A stretch of 64,000 bases of DNA from Cellulosimicrobium funkei (GTDB taxonomy: Bacteria; Actinomycetota; Actinomycetes; Actinomycetales; Cellulomonadaceae): positions 1 through 64,000 of the forward strand of contig NZ_JNBQ01000004.1 in the NCBI RefSeq assembly GCF_001019615.1, read 5' to 3'. Both the position numbers and the translations under genes were made by a program. Shown piece by piece: positions 1 through 7,581 of the stretch. Numbering within the stretch: position 1 is the first letter of the stretch; the number at the start of each line of letters is the position of its first letter. Under the pieces are notes generated by a model. That model did no database searches, was not told the DNA's origin, and saw only the letters and a list, made by a program, of their open reading frames with translations.

Positions 1-3000
1 GCCGTCGGGGTCGGTGTCGTTGGCCAGGGCCGCGACCGAGACCGTGCGCCCGGGACGGACCGTGATCTCGTCGTCCACCGCGACGGGGGCCTGGTTGGTC
101 TCGGCGGGCCGGGCGATGCCGACCTGGACCGTGCCGACGGCGGTGGCGCCGCGGGCGTCGAGCACGGAGTAGGTGAACGTGTCGTGCCCGGCGGCGTTCT
201 TGGACGCCGCGTACTCGATCTGGCCGTCCACGACGCGGGCGGTGCCCTGGGCGGCGGGGGTCGCGATGCCGGTGACCTGGACGGAGTCGCCGTCGGGGTC
301 GATCCCGTCGAGGGGGACCGCGATGCGCACGCTGGACCCGGACAGCACCCGGGCCTCGATCTCGCGCGGTTGCGGGGGTGCGTTGTCCTCGCCGTCACGG
401 ATGCGGATCGTGACCTGGGCGGAGTCCTCCTGCCCGTTGACGTCCCGCACCCGGTAGATCGCGTACGCGGTCCCGGCCTCGGGACCGGCCTTGAACCGCA
501 GCGTGTCCTCCGAGACGAACGCCTCCCCCAGCGCGGGGTCCACGTCCTGCTCGAGCTCGGGCTGCAAGAACAGCTCCAGCCCGTCGGGGTGGGTGTCGTT
601 CTTCAGCACCGGGACCGTCACCACGTCCCCGGCGTGCACCGTGACCTCGTCCGCCGCCGCCTGCGGCGGCTGCAACCGCGTCGGCGCCGGCACCGGGATG
701 ACCCGCACCTGACCCGTCGCGGTCTCGGTCCCGTTGGAGGCCGTGTACTCCACCGTCACCGGACCGTTCAGGCCTCGGATCTCGGTCACCCGGAGCATCT
801 GGTGCGCCAGGATCGCGACCGACACGCCGGCGTCGGCCGGGACGCGCACGGACTGGACGACGAGGACGCCGCCGGCGGGGTCGGTGTCGTTGGCCAGAAC
901 GTCGACCAGGGTCGACCCGCCCGCCGGCAGCAGCGCGGTGTCGGTCACCACGATCGGGGCGCCCTCGGCCTCCGACGGGGGCAGCACGTCCACCCGCACC
1001 AGACCCGTGGTCGCGTTCGGCCCGTCCGTCACCTGGTACGTCAGGTCGTAGGAGCGCGGCTCCATCGACACGAACGTGAACGTGCCCGCGTCATAGTTCG
1101 GCGTGATCTCCGCCGGCGCGGACTCCGACACCGACGCCAGACGCAGCTCGTCGTCGTTCGGGTCGGAGTCGTTGCGCAACGGCTCGACCGTCACCGGCTG
1201 ACCCGCCGGCACCACCACGTGGTCGTTCACCGCGACCGGCGGCTGCGGCCCGGGCACCACGTCGACCAGGAGCTTGCCCTCGAAGGACAGCTCGCCGTCG
1301 GAGACGAGCAGGGTCACGATCTTGCGGCCGGTGGAGCCGCCGCCGTCACGGAACTCGACCGTGCCGTCGGGGCGCGAGCGCACGTCGTCACCGGCCACGG
1401 TCGCGGCCGCGGAGGCGAGGTACAGGTCGTCGCCGTCGGGGTCCTGGAAGTACGGCAGCACCTTGATCGTGGCCCGACCGCCCTGCCCGACCCGCAGCAC
1501 CGGGTCACCCTTCTGCTCCGGCGCCGCGTTCTCCCCCCACGGCGACACCTTCACCGTGACGCCGGCCTCGGCCACGCCCCCGCGCCCGTCGGCCACCGAG
1601 TACCGGAACGTGCTCGTGCCCTCGGCGTCCTCGGGCACCACGGCCTGCAACGCCGCACCGCCCATGATCGCCTGCACCGTCGCGTTGGCCGGGGAGTCCC
1701 CCACCAACGACGCCGTCATCACGTCCCCGTCCGGGTCCACGTCGTTGCCCAGCACCGGCAGGATCGTCGTACGCCCCGGACGCACCCCGAACGAGTCGTC
1801 CTTGGGCTGCGGCGGCTTGTTCGGCTGGGACCGGTCCGCGATGAACTGGTCCACCTGCTCCGGGTTCGTCAGCTCCGCGTCGGACTCCTCGCCCTCGGCC
1901 TCCTCCGGCATCTGGACGTCCCAGTCGTCGACCTTCTGGTACTCGTCCGCCGCCATCCACAACGTCCCCGCCGACAGGTCGTTCAGCACGATCACGTGCC
2001 GGTTCACCCGGTACTCCAGGCGGGTCTGGGGGTCCAGACCCTCGAGGCGCTCGTCGACGTCCCGTCCCGTCCCGTCGCAGTCGCGGATCACCTGGCCGGT
2101 CGAGGCCCACGCCCCGTACGTGCAGGTGCCGAGCTGGACGGGCGCCGCCGGCACGCCCTGCGCGGCACGGCGCTGCGCGTCACCACCCTTCAGCGGCTGC
2201 GCGACGAGGGCGTCCGTCGTCGCGACCGCGACGACGTCGGAGGACTGCGACGGCTGCTGCAGGCGGGCGTCACCACCACCCTCGATCGCCACGCTCTCCC
2301 CGCCCGGCAGGATCAGGTGCGACGCGGACCGGTCGAGCACCACGGGCTTGTCGCCCACCGCGGTCACCTCGACCTCGGCACCCTTGCTCACCGGGAGCGC
2401 GGTGGACGACGCCTCGCCGTCCGCCGTGCCCTTGGACGTCGTCGCGACCGTCCACAACGTCCCCGTCGAGGGGATCGCCGCGAACACCGTGCCGTCCTGC
2501 GACACGGTCAGCGCGCCCTCGCCGCCGACCTCGACCACGGGGTCGAGCTTCTCCGCGTCGAACGACGTCGCCCCGTCGAACGGCAGCACCCAGAGCAGCC
2601 CCTCCTCGCCGTCGAGGATCGCCGTCGTCGCGCCCCCGGTCACCACCTGCGCGCCCGGAGGGAGACGGAGCTGCCCGTCCAGCTTCAGGTGCGCCACGCT
2701 CACCGGCGACGCGGTGCTCGTCCCGGCGTCGTCCAGCAGCACCCGCCCCGCGTCCTGCTGCACGTCGAACGACGCGCTGCCCGCGTTCAACGTCCCGTCC
2801 AGCGCCTGCGACTCGTAGTTGAACCGACCCAGCAACCCGGCCGACGTCTTCGTCACCCACACGCCCGAGTCGTTCAGGTCCACGTCCGCCGTGGCCTCGC
2901 CCTCGTAGAACAGCGCCATCCCCACCAGCGCCGTCGAGAACACCGACACGGTGCTCACCGACGCGACGGTACGACGATGCTCGCGGATGCTCGAGAGAAG

Positions 3001-3006
3001 GCCCAC
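1..3006 (-). CDS. Giant membrane-anchored Ig-like repeat protein, C-terminal part beyond window
   Basis: About 1,000 N-terminal residues are visible and the reading frame runs off the left edge. A short basic cytoplasmic start is followed by one hydrophobic segment (about residues 13-32), then a roughly 250-residue region, then at least seven repeats of about 90-100 residues. Each repeat has a 'NDxDPDGD'-type calcium-binding turn typical of bacterial cadherin/Ig-like repeats. Actinobacteria often carry such a protein of about 2,000 residues beside moxR and DUF58 genes; that neighbourhood would lie to the left, unseen. The GTG at 3006 is chosen because AGGGAG sits 5 bases upstream; a TTG one codon earlier is possible. 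Probable extracellular or wall-associated structural protein; its ligand is unknown. Confidence 0.8.
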   Translation of the reverse strand, partial: MGLLSSIREHRRTVASVSTVSVFSTALVGMALFYEGEATADVDLNDSGVWVTKTSAGLLGRFNYESQALDGTLNAGSASFDVQQDAGRVLLDDAGTSTASPVSVAHLKLDGQLRLPPGAQVVTGGATTAILDGEEGLLWVLPFDGATSFDAEKLDPVVEVGGEGALTVSQDGTVFAAIPSTGTLWTVATTSKGTADGEASSTALPVSKGAEVEVTAVGDKPVVLDRSASHLILPGGESVAIEGGGDARLQQPSQSSDVVAVATTDALVAQPLKGGDAQRRAAQGVPAAPVQLGTCTYGAWASTGQVIRDCDGTGRDVDERLEGLDPQTRLEYRVNRHVIVLNDLSAGTLWMAADEYQKVDDWDVQMPEEAEGEESDAELTNPEQVDQFIADRSQPNKPPQPKDDSFGVRPGRTTILPVLGNDVDPDGDVMTASLVGDSPANATVQAIMGGAALQAVVPEDAEGTSTFRYSVADGRGGVAEAGVTVKVSPWGENAAPEQKGDPVLRVGQGGRATIKVLPYFQDPDGDDLYLASAAATVAGDDVRSRPDGTVEFRDGGGSTGRKIVTLLVSDGELSFEGKLLVDVVPGPQPPVAVNDHVVVPAGQPVTVEPLRNDSDPNDDELRLASVSESAPAEITPNYDAGTFTFVSMEPRSYDLTYQVTDGPNATTGLVRVDVLPPSEAEGAPIVVTDTALLPAGGSTLVDVLANDTDPAGGVLVVQSVRVPADAGVSVAILAHQMLRVTEIRGLNGPVTVEYTASNGTETATGQVRVIPVPAPTRLQPPQAAADEVTVHAGDVVTVPVLKNDTHPDGLELFLQPELEQDVDPALGEAFVSEDTLRFKAGPEAGTAYAIYRVRDVNGQEDSAQVTIRIRDGEDNAPPQPREIEARVLSGSSVRIAVPLDGIDPDGDSVQVTGIATPAAQGTARVVDGQIEYAASKNAAGHDTFTYSVLDARGATAVGTVQVGIARPAETNQAPVAVDDEITVRPGRTVSVAALANDTDPDG

Positions 3007-3141
3007 CAATGCTCCCTAAGTTCCTGGTCGGGGCACACCGGACCGCGTCATCCTGTCGAGCCGGACGGCGAGAGAGGGGGAGACGCGCGTCTGTGCCCAC
3101 AGAACGCCCCGTCGAGGGTAACCGAGCGGACCCGGCTCTCG

Positions 3142-3163
3142 ACATGGGGAGGAGTCCCCACGT
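3142..3163. terminator. Possible terminator hairpin after the 82-aa gene
   Basis: Arms ACATGGGGA and TCCCCACGT (one mismatch) are separated by GGAG, 20 bases downstream of the minus-strand stop at 3183. The stem is short and has no T-run, so this is a weak call. The remainder of 3007-3182 holds nothing recognisable apart from the ribosome-binding site of the Ig-like gene. Confidence 0.35.
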
Positions 3164-3182
3164 GGGTGGAATCTCCGGATGA

Positions 3183-3431
3183 TCAGGGCAGAAGGGATGC
3201 TCGCGACATCGCGGCGCGGTCGAGGGTGAGCTCAGCAGCCGCATGGAGCCGGTCGGCCGGAGGTGCCGACGCCGTCCCGTGGGCGACGGCGGTCCGGTCG
3301 CGTCGCGCCTGCGCGTGGGCCGCGGCGCGACGCCGGCCCAGCTCGGTCAGCGCCGAGCCGACGACGACGAGCAGTCGGTCGGCGCCGCGCGGCTCCGCGG
3401 TGCGGGGGAGGGTGGGGGAGTACGCGCTCAT
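3183..3431 (-). CDS. Small hypothetical protein coupled to the ArsR-type regulator
   Basis: An 82-residue product whose ATG overlaps the stop of the upstream regulator gene (ATGA at 3428-3431), with GGAG just upstream. This indicates translational coupling. The sequence has one moderately hydrophobic stretch (residues 20-30) followed by Arg/Ala-rich helices and shows no domain I recognise. Codon use fits the neighbourhood, and there is no competing reading frame with better evidence. The function is unknown. Its position suggests co-expression with the repressor, perhaps as an accessory or membrane-associated partner; that is inference. Confidence 0.55.
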   Translation of the reverse strand: MSAYSPTLPRTAEPRGADRLLVVVGSALTELGRRRAAAHAQARRDRTAVAHGTASAPPADRLHAAAELTLDRAAMSRASLLP

Positions 3432-4045
3432 GAGGGGTTCTCCTTGCCGTCGATCGTGGGGAAGACGTTGAAGTGGATCTGCACGGGCCGCGCGCCGGGC
3501 GTCTGCTCCTGGCCCTCGAACCGGTGCAGCGTCGCGTCGAGCGCGTCCCAGGCGTCCGCGACCTCGACCATCTGCTCGGCGGTGAGCCACATGCTGGCGG
3601 TGGTGAGGCGCGCGCCGTCGAGCCACCGCGTCGGCAGCTCGGAGGAACGCTCCAGGAACGCCTGGATCTTGCGGGCGCGGGCGTTCTCGAACTCTCGGCT
3701 CACCATCGCGCCGGCGAGCGTGGCCGCGGTGTCCTCGGCCTCGTCGTCGGGCATGCTCACGGTGAACCCGCCCGGCGGCCGCTCCCACCACCGCTCCCGG
3801 GCCGTCCCGCGGTCGGCGACCTCGCGGACGAAGCCGTGCCGGGCGAGCTGGCGCAGGTGGTAGCTCGTCGAGCCGCTGGACTCGCCGACGAGGTCGGCGA
3901 GACGGCTCGCCGTCAGGGCGCCGTGGGTGGAGAGCAGGTCGAGGATCTGCACCCGGAGCGGGTGCGCGAGCGCCTTGAGCTGGGCCGGACCGAGCGCAGG
4001 GTGGCGCTCGGCGCTCGGGGGTGGGGTGTCGCCGTCGGTGCTCAT
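3428..4045 (-). CDS. ArsR-type winged-helix transcriptional regulator
   Basis: A 205-residue protein with an N-terminal winged helix-turn-helix (about residues 22-85: 'ALAHPLRVQILDLLS', 'SGSTSYHLRQLARHGFV') of the ArsR/HTH_20 class. A C-terminal helical extension follows, as in the longer regulators of this class. No metal-binding cysteines are present, so it probably senses something other than a thiophilic metal. It is divergent from the DUF2236 gene, and the intervening DNA holds an AT-rich interrupted dyad that probably serves as its operator. The start ATG lies 6 bases from a TAGTCT -10 box, which predicts a leaderless, autoregulated mRNA. Confidence 0.85.
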   Translation of the reverse strand: MSTDGDTPPPSAERHPALGPAQLKALAHPLRVQILDLLSTHGALTASRLADLVGESSGSTSYHLRQLARHGFVREVADRGTARERWWERPPGGFTVSMPDDEAEDTAATLAGAMVSREFENARARKIQAFLERSSELPTRWLDGARLTTASMWLTAEQMVEVADAWDALDATLHRFEGQEQTPGARPVQIHFNVFPTIDGKENPS

Positions 4046-4051
4046 GCCAGG

Positions 4052-4080
4052 AGACTAGCGATCCAAAGACATCTTTGCAA
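4052..4080 (-). promoter_or_regulatory. Promoter of the ArsR-type regulator, predicted leaderless
   Basis: Read on the minus strand: -35 TTGCAA (4080-4075), a 17-base spacer, -10 TAGTCT (4057-4052), then six bases to the ATG at 4045. The spacing places transcription start at or next to the initiation codon, and no ribosome-binding site is present. One arm of the dyad operator (4063-4070) falls inside the spacer. Confidence 0.6.
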
Positions 4081-4106
4081 GAGTTTCTTTGCAACAAAGT
4101 CTTTGG
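4063..4106. promoter_or_regulatory. Interrupted dyad operator between ArsR-type and DUF2236 genes
   Basis: Perfect 8-base arms CCAAAGAC (4063-4070) and GTCTTTGG (4099-4106) flank an inner symmetric pair of TTGCAA elements (4075-4080 and 4089-4094); CTTTGCAA occurs twice in direct orientation. The element is strikingly AT-rich for this genome. It overlaps the regulator's promoter and lies upstream of the divergent gene, as expected for an operator controlling both directions. Confidence 0.6.
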
Positions 4107-4123
4107 ACTGAGGTGCGCCGTCT

Positions 4124-5014
4124 GTGACGACCGCGCGAGGTGGGGGACGGGGTGCGAGCATCGACGCCATGACGCACGTCGTGGAGCGGGCACGTGGCGC
4201 GGCGGAGCGCGCGATCTTCCTCAAGGTCGCCGGTCCGGACGCGACCGCCACGAGGGCGCGCATCCACCAGACGCCGGGGCCGCGCTGGTTCGAGCGCGGG
4301 TCTCCGGTCCAACGGGTGCACGGGGACGCGTCGATGTTCGTCGGAGGGCTGCGGGCGTTGCTGCTCCAGAGCCTGCACCCGCTGGCGATGGCGGGCGTCG
4401 CCGCGCACTCGGGCTACCGGGGGGACCCGTGGGGTCGGCTCCAGCGCACGTCGACCTTCATCGCCGTCACGACCTTCGGCACGTCCGACGACGCGGAACG
4501 GGCGGTCGCGGCGGTCCGCGCGGTCCACGAGCGCGTCCGCGGCCGCGCGGCCGACGGGCGCCCGTACCGCGCGAGCGATCCGGAGCTGCTGCGCTGGGTC
4601 CACGTCGCCGAGACCCAGAGCTTTCTCGTCGCGCACCAGTCGTTCGGCCGGGACCCGCTCGACGCGCAGGGGTGCGACGAGTACGTCGCCCAGGCCGCCG
4701 TCGTCGGGCGCGCGCTGGGGGTCGTGGACGCGCCCCTGACCCGCCAGGAGCTGGACGCCGCGGTCGACGACTACCGGCCGGCGCTCTCGCTCACGCCGGC
4801 CGCGCTCGACGCCGCGCGGTTCCTGCTGACCGAGCCCCCGCTCCCGTGGCCCGTGCGTCCGGCGTACGCTGGGCTGGCCTTGGCGGCACGGGAGTCGCTG
4901 CCGTCGTGGGCTCGCGCCGGGATGCCGCGGGTGCGCGGCCTGCCGGTGCGGTGGGCGCGGCCCGCGGGAGCCGCGGTCACCCGCCTGATCCGGTGGGCGC
5001 TCCCCTCGCCGTGA
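4124..5014 (+). CDS. DUF2236 / MpaB-type oxygenase family protein
   Basis: A 296-residue protein matching the DUF2236 (oxygenase MpaB, latex-clearing-protein-like) family: the early 'GPRWFERGSPVQRVHGDASMF' region, the 'LLLQSLHPLAMAGVAAHSGYRGDPWGRLQRTSTF' core (split here by family convention) and the later 'VAETQSFLVAHQSFG' segment. Family members studied so far are often b-type heme proteins; the conserved His residues of the core are present, but heme binding here is inference. No signal peptide is seen. An ATG at 4169 (MTHVVERAR) is an alternative start. It is divergent from the ArsR-type regulator and probably repressed by it. The substrate is unknown. Confidence 0.8.
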   Translation: MTTARGGGRGASIDAMTHVVERARGAAERAIFLKVAGPDATATRARIHQTPGPRWFERGSPVQRVHGDASMFVGGLRALLLQSLHPLAMAGVAAHSGYRGDPWGRLQRTSTFIAVTTFGTSDDAERAVAAVRAVHERVRGRAADGRPYRASDPELLRWVHVAETQSFLVAHQSFGRDPLDAQGCDEYVAQAAVVGRALGVVDAPLTRQELDAAVDDYRPALSLTPAALDAARFLLTEPPLPWPVRPAYAGLALAARESLPSWARAGMPRVRGLPVRWARPAGAAVTRLIRWALPSP

Positions 5015-5047
5015 ACCCGCGTTCCCGCGCGGGCACTCGGGTGGTGG

Positions 5048-5587
5048 TCATGGAGTGTCGCGCCGCCTCCGGTACGCGTCGAGGTCGCCGTTGAGGCGAC
5101 CCAGCAGCTCGGCGAGCAGCGCGCGGTCGAGCCGGGACCAGTCGCCCAGCACGTCGGCGTAGAGCTCGGTCCGTGCGACGCGGTGCGTGGCGAGCTCGTC
5201 GAGGCCCTCCGCCGTCGGCTCGACGACGACCGCGCGGCCGTCGTGGGGGTCGCGGGCGCGGCGGACGTGCCCGGCCCGTTCGAGCGCGACGACTTGGCGG
5301 GTGACCGTCGACGCATCGAGGCCGAGCCGCTCCGCGAGCGCGTTGACGTGGAGCGGACCGTGCGTCCCGAGCGTGTGGAGCAGGAGGTAGCCGGAGCGGT
5401 CGAGCGTCCCGCCGCGGCGCGACGTGCCCGCCGCCCCGGAGGCGCGCGTGCGCTCGGCGCGGCGCAGGAGCTGCGCGACCTCCAGCTCGATCGCACCGAG
5501 CGTGTCGTGCGCGACCGCGTCGTCGCGCGCGTGCGCGCCGTCGGGCGTCGGTCGGGGCGCTCGATCGTTTCCCTCGGCAACCGTCAT
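5048..5587 (-). CDS. MarR family transcriptional regulator
   Basis: A 179-residue protein with the MarR winged helix in its centre ('SGYLLLHTLGTHGPLHVNALAERLGLDASTVTRQV', wing 'RRARDPHDGRAVVVEPT'). The N-terminal 40 residues are acidic and disordered. It is divergent from an MFS exporter gene, the usual arrangement for a MarR repressor of a drug or metabolite efflux pump that releases DNA on binding its ligand. The ATG at 5587 follows a TAGAAT hexamer by six bases, again suggesting a leaderless transcript. The ligand is unknown. Confidence 0.85.
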   Translation of the reverse strand: MTVAEGNDRAPRPTPDGAHARDDAVAHDTLGAIELEVAQLLRRAERTRASGAAGTSRRGGTLDRSGYLLLHTLGTHGPLHVNALAERLGLDASTVTRQVVALERAGHVRRARDPHDGRAVVVEPTAEGLDELATHRVARTELYADVLGDWSRLDRALLAELLGRLNGDLDAYRRRRDTP

Positions 5588-5591
5588 AGGT

Positions 5592-5627
5592 GTATTCTAC
5601 AGATACTTACCTGTCAGATACAGATAA
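5592..5627. promoter_or_regulatory. MarR operator region with CAGATA repeats
   Basis: An AT-rich island in the MarR/MFS divergent spacer. It holds CAGATAC at 5600-5606 and 5615-5621, CAGATAA at 5621-5627, and inverted pairs GTAT/ATAC (5592-5606) and CTGT/ACAG (5611-5623). A minus-strand TAGAAT -10 box overlaps it. This composition and symmetry fit a MarR operator controlling both genes. Confidence 0.5.
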
Positions 5628-5692
5628 ATGCTGCCGCCGAGCCCGCTCCGGCCCGTGCGGCCCTCTCCCGCCGACCAGGAAGTACGAACGCA

Positions 5693-6925
5693 GTGGCCTC
5701 CACGCGCAACGAACCGAACCGCACCGCCATCTACGCGACCGCCCTCACGGCGTTCTTCGCGATCGCCGGCATCGCCGTCGTCGACCCGATCCTGCCCGTC
5801 ATCGGCGAGGAGATCGGGGCCTCGACGTGGCAGATCGAGCTGCTCTTCACGGCGTACATCGCCGTCATGGCGCTCGGCATGATCCCCGCCGTCATGGCGA
5901 CCGGGCGGTTCGGCTACAAGAAGATCCTCGCGACCGGCGTGAGCCTTGTCGCCGTCGCGGCGGTGCTCGCGGCCCTGAGCACGAGCATCGGTCAGCTCGC
6001 CGCGCTGCGCGGGCTGTGGGGCCTCGGCAACGCGATGTTCTTCGCGACCGCGATGGTCCTGCTCGTCTCGCTCGCGAACGACCGCGAGTGGGTCGTCGAG
6101 CTCTTCGAGACGTGCGTCGGTCTCGGCTTCGCCGTCGGGCCCCTGCTCGGCGGTCTGCTGGGCGGCATCTCGTGGCGCGTCCCGTTCTTCGTCTGCGGCG
6201 TGTTCATGCTCGTCGCGCTGCTCGTGTCCGTGACCCGCCTCAAGGACCCGGCCGAGAAGCCGGCGCCCCTGCGGCTCGGCCAGGTGTTCCGCCTCTTCCG
6301 CAAGCCCGGATTCCTCGCGCTCGCCGCGGTGACGGCCGCGTACAACTTCTGCTTCTTCATCGTGCTCGGGTACACGCCCGTCTTCCTCGGGCTCGACGTC
6401 GTGCCGCTCGGCCTCGTCTTCACCGCCTGGGGCGTGGGGCTCGCGGTCGGGATCCTCGTCGTCGGGCACCGGCTCGCCCACCGCGTGGGCGCCGTCCAGA
6501 CGCTCGGCGTCGCGATCGTGGGCGTCCTGGTCGCGCTGGTCCTGCTGGCGCTCGACCTCGGGACGGCGTGGTCCGTCGTCGTGCTCGTGGGTGCCGGCGT
6601 CTTCATGGGCATCGCGAACGCGAACCTCACCGACCTGTCGCTCGCGCTCGGCGACCCGGACCGGCGCGTGACGACGGGCGCGTTCAACCTCGTGCGCTGG
6701 GGCTTCGCCGCTCCCGCGCCGGTCATCGCGGGCCTGCTGCACCCGGTCTCCGCGACGGCCCCGTTCTGGCTGGGGGCGGGGGTCCTCGTGCTCGGCGTCG
6801 TCGTCTTCGTGGCGTTCGGGCACCGCATGGCGGGCGAGCTCGGCGAGCGTGTGCTGTGGTCGCGCTGGAACCGCCGGGCGCGCGCCGTCGAGGGGACGCC
6901 CGAGGAGGCGCTCGGCGAGGTCTGA
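5693..6925 (+). CDS. MFS transporter
   Basis: A 410-residue protein with about 12 hydrophobic segments, starting 'TAIYATALTAFFAIAGIAVVDPILP' in TM1. The cytoplasmic loop 2-3 motif is present in the form 'ATGRFGYKKIL', and the TM5 region has 'GFAVGPLLGGLLGG', typical of drug:H+ antiporters. The GTG at 5693 is chosen because the longer open frame upstream overlaps the divergent MarR gene. Its position opposite a MarR repressor indicates inducible export of a small molecule, perhaps an antibiotic or dye, from the cytoplasm. The substrate cannot be read from sequence. Confidence 0.85.
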   Translation: MASTRNEPNRTAIYATALTAFFAIAGIAVVDPILPVIGEEIGASTWQIELLFTAYIAVMALGMIPAVMATGRFGYKKILATGVSLVAVAAVLAALSTSIGQLAALRGLWGLGNAMFFATAMVLLVSLANDREWVVELFETCVGLGFAVGPLLGGLLGGISWRVPFFVCGVFMLVALLVSVTRLKDPAEKPAPLRLGQVFRLFRKPGFLALAAVTAAYNFCFFIVLGYTPVFLGLDVVPLGLVFTAWGVGLAVGILVVGHRLAHRVGAVQTLGVAIVGVLVALVLLALDLGTAWSVVVLVGAGVFMGIANANLTDLSLALGDPDRRVTTGAFNLVRWGFAAPAPVIAGLLHPVSATAPFWLGAGVLVLGVVVFVAFGHRMAGELGERVLWSRWNRRARAVEGTPEEALGEV

Positions 6926-6945
6926 GCCACCGACGACGGCGACGC

Positions 6946-6974
6946 GGAGGTCCCGGGCCTGCGGCTCGGGCCTC
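6946..6974. terminator. Weak hairpin between convergent MFS and MarR genes
   Basis: GAGG-CCCG and CGGG-CCTC half-stems with a one-base bulge lie in the 49-base gap between two convergent stops. A bidirectional terminator is expected here, but the stem is imperfect. Confidence 0.3.
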
Positions 6975-7469
6975 TCAGCCCTCCGGGGCGGTCGGGGTGT
7001 CGGTCGGGGTGTCCGTGGTGGACGCCTCCGCGACCTGGGTGAGCGCCTCGATCCCGACCGTGAGCGCGCGCAGGTCCGCGACGTCGAGCCGGTCGAGCAG
7101 GTCCGTGAGGGGCTCGTCCTCCTGGGCCGCGATCCGGCGCACGGCCGCGGCGCCGCGCGGCGTCGCGGCGACCAGCCGCACGCGACCGTCCTGCGGGTCG
7201 GGGCGGCGCGCGGCCATCCCCGCCGCCTCCAGCCGGTCCACGATGCCGGAGAGCGTCGCGGGGGAGATCCCGAGCACCTCGGCCAGTCGGTGCGAGCTCG
7301 TCTCGCCGTCGAGCTGGAGGACCGCGAGCGCGCGCAGCTGGGGGACCGTGAGGGTCGTCCGGAGCAAGGGCTCGAGGCGCTGCGCCAGGAGCAGGTCGGC
7401 GAGGCGGCGCTGCGCGTCCTCGAGGCGCCGCGCGAGCGCCGCGCGCTCGTCGTCGGCGGGGTGGGTCAC
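6975..7469 (-). CDS. MarR family transcriptional regulator
   Basis: A 164-residue MarR protein: an N-terminal dimerisation helix, the winged HTH around residues 45-100 ('HRLAEVLGISPATLSGIVDRLEAAGM', wing 'RRPDPQDGRVRLVAATP') and C-terminal helices. It starts with GTG and is divergent from the RND pump gene, with a CGTTA/TAACG inverted repeat in the shared promoter region, so it is the likely local repressor of that pump. A TAGAGT hexamer 7 bases before the GTG suggests another leaderless mRNA. The Thr/Pro-rich tail (DTPTDTPTAPEG) is dispensable-looking. Confidence 0.85.
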   Translation of the reverse strand: MTHPADDERAALARRLEDAQRRLADLLLAQRLEPLLRTTLTVPQLRALAVLQLDGETSSHRLAEVLGISPATLSGIVDRLEAAGMAARRPDPQDGRVRLVAATPRGAAAVRRIAAQEDEPLTDLLDRLDVADLRALTVGIEALTQVAEASTTDTPTDTPTAPEG

Positions 7470-7512
7470 GGCGCAGACTCTATCGGGGGAGCGGGAACCA
7501 TCCCGAGATGCT

Positions 7513-7530
7513 TCGCGTTACGCTAACGAA
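7513..7530. promoter_or_regulatory. Putative MarR operator upstream of RND pump
   Basis: CGTTA-CGC-TAACG (7516-7528) is a perfect 5-base inverted repeat extended on both sides by TTCG/GAA. It sits between the divergent MarR and RND genes in otherwise GC-rich DNA. Confidence 0.45.
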
Positions 7531-7581
7531 ATCGCGACGCCGACGTCGTCTCCCACCCGACCTGGAACCCCTGGAGGCTCC

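Noticed and set aside
184-3471. Long plus-strand open frame of over 1,000 codons
   Set aside because: It is antisense to the Ig-like repeat gene, gives Arg/His/Val-rich nonsense without domains, and runs across two other genes. This is typical of high-GC shadow frames.
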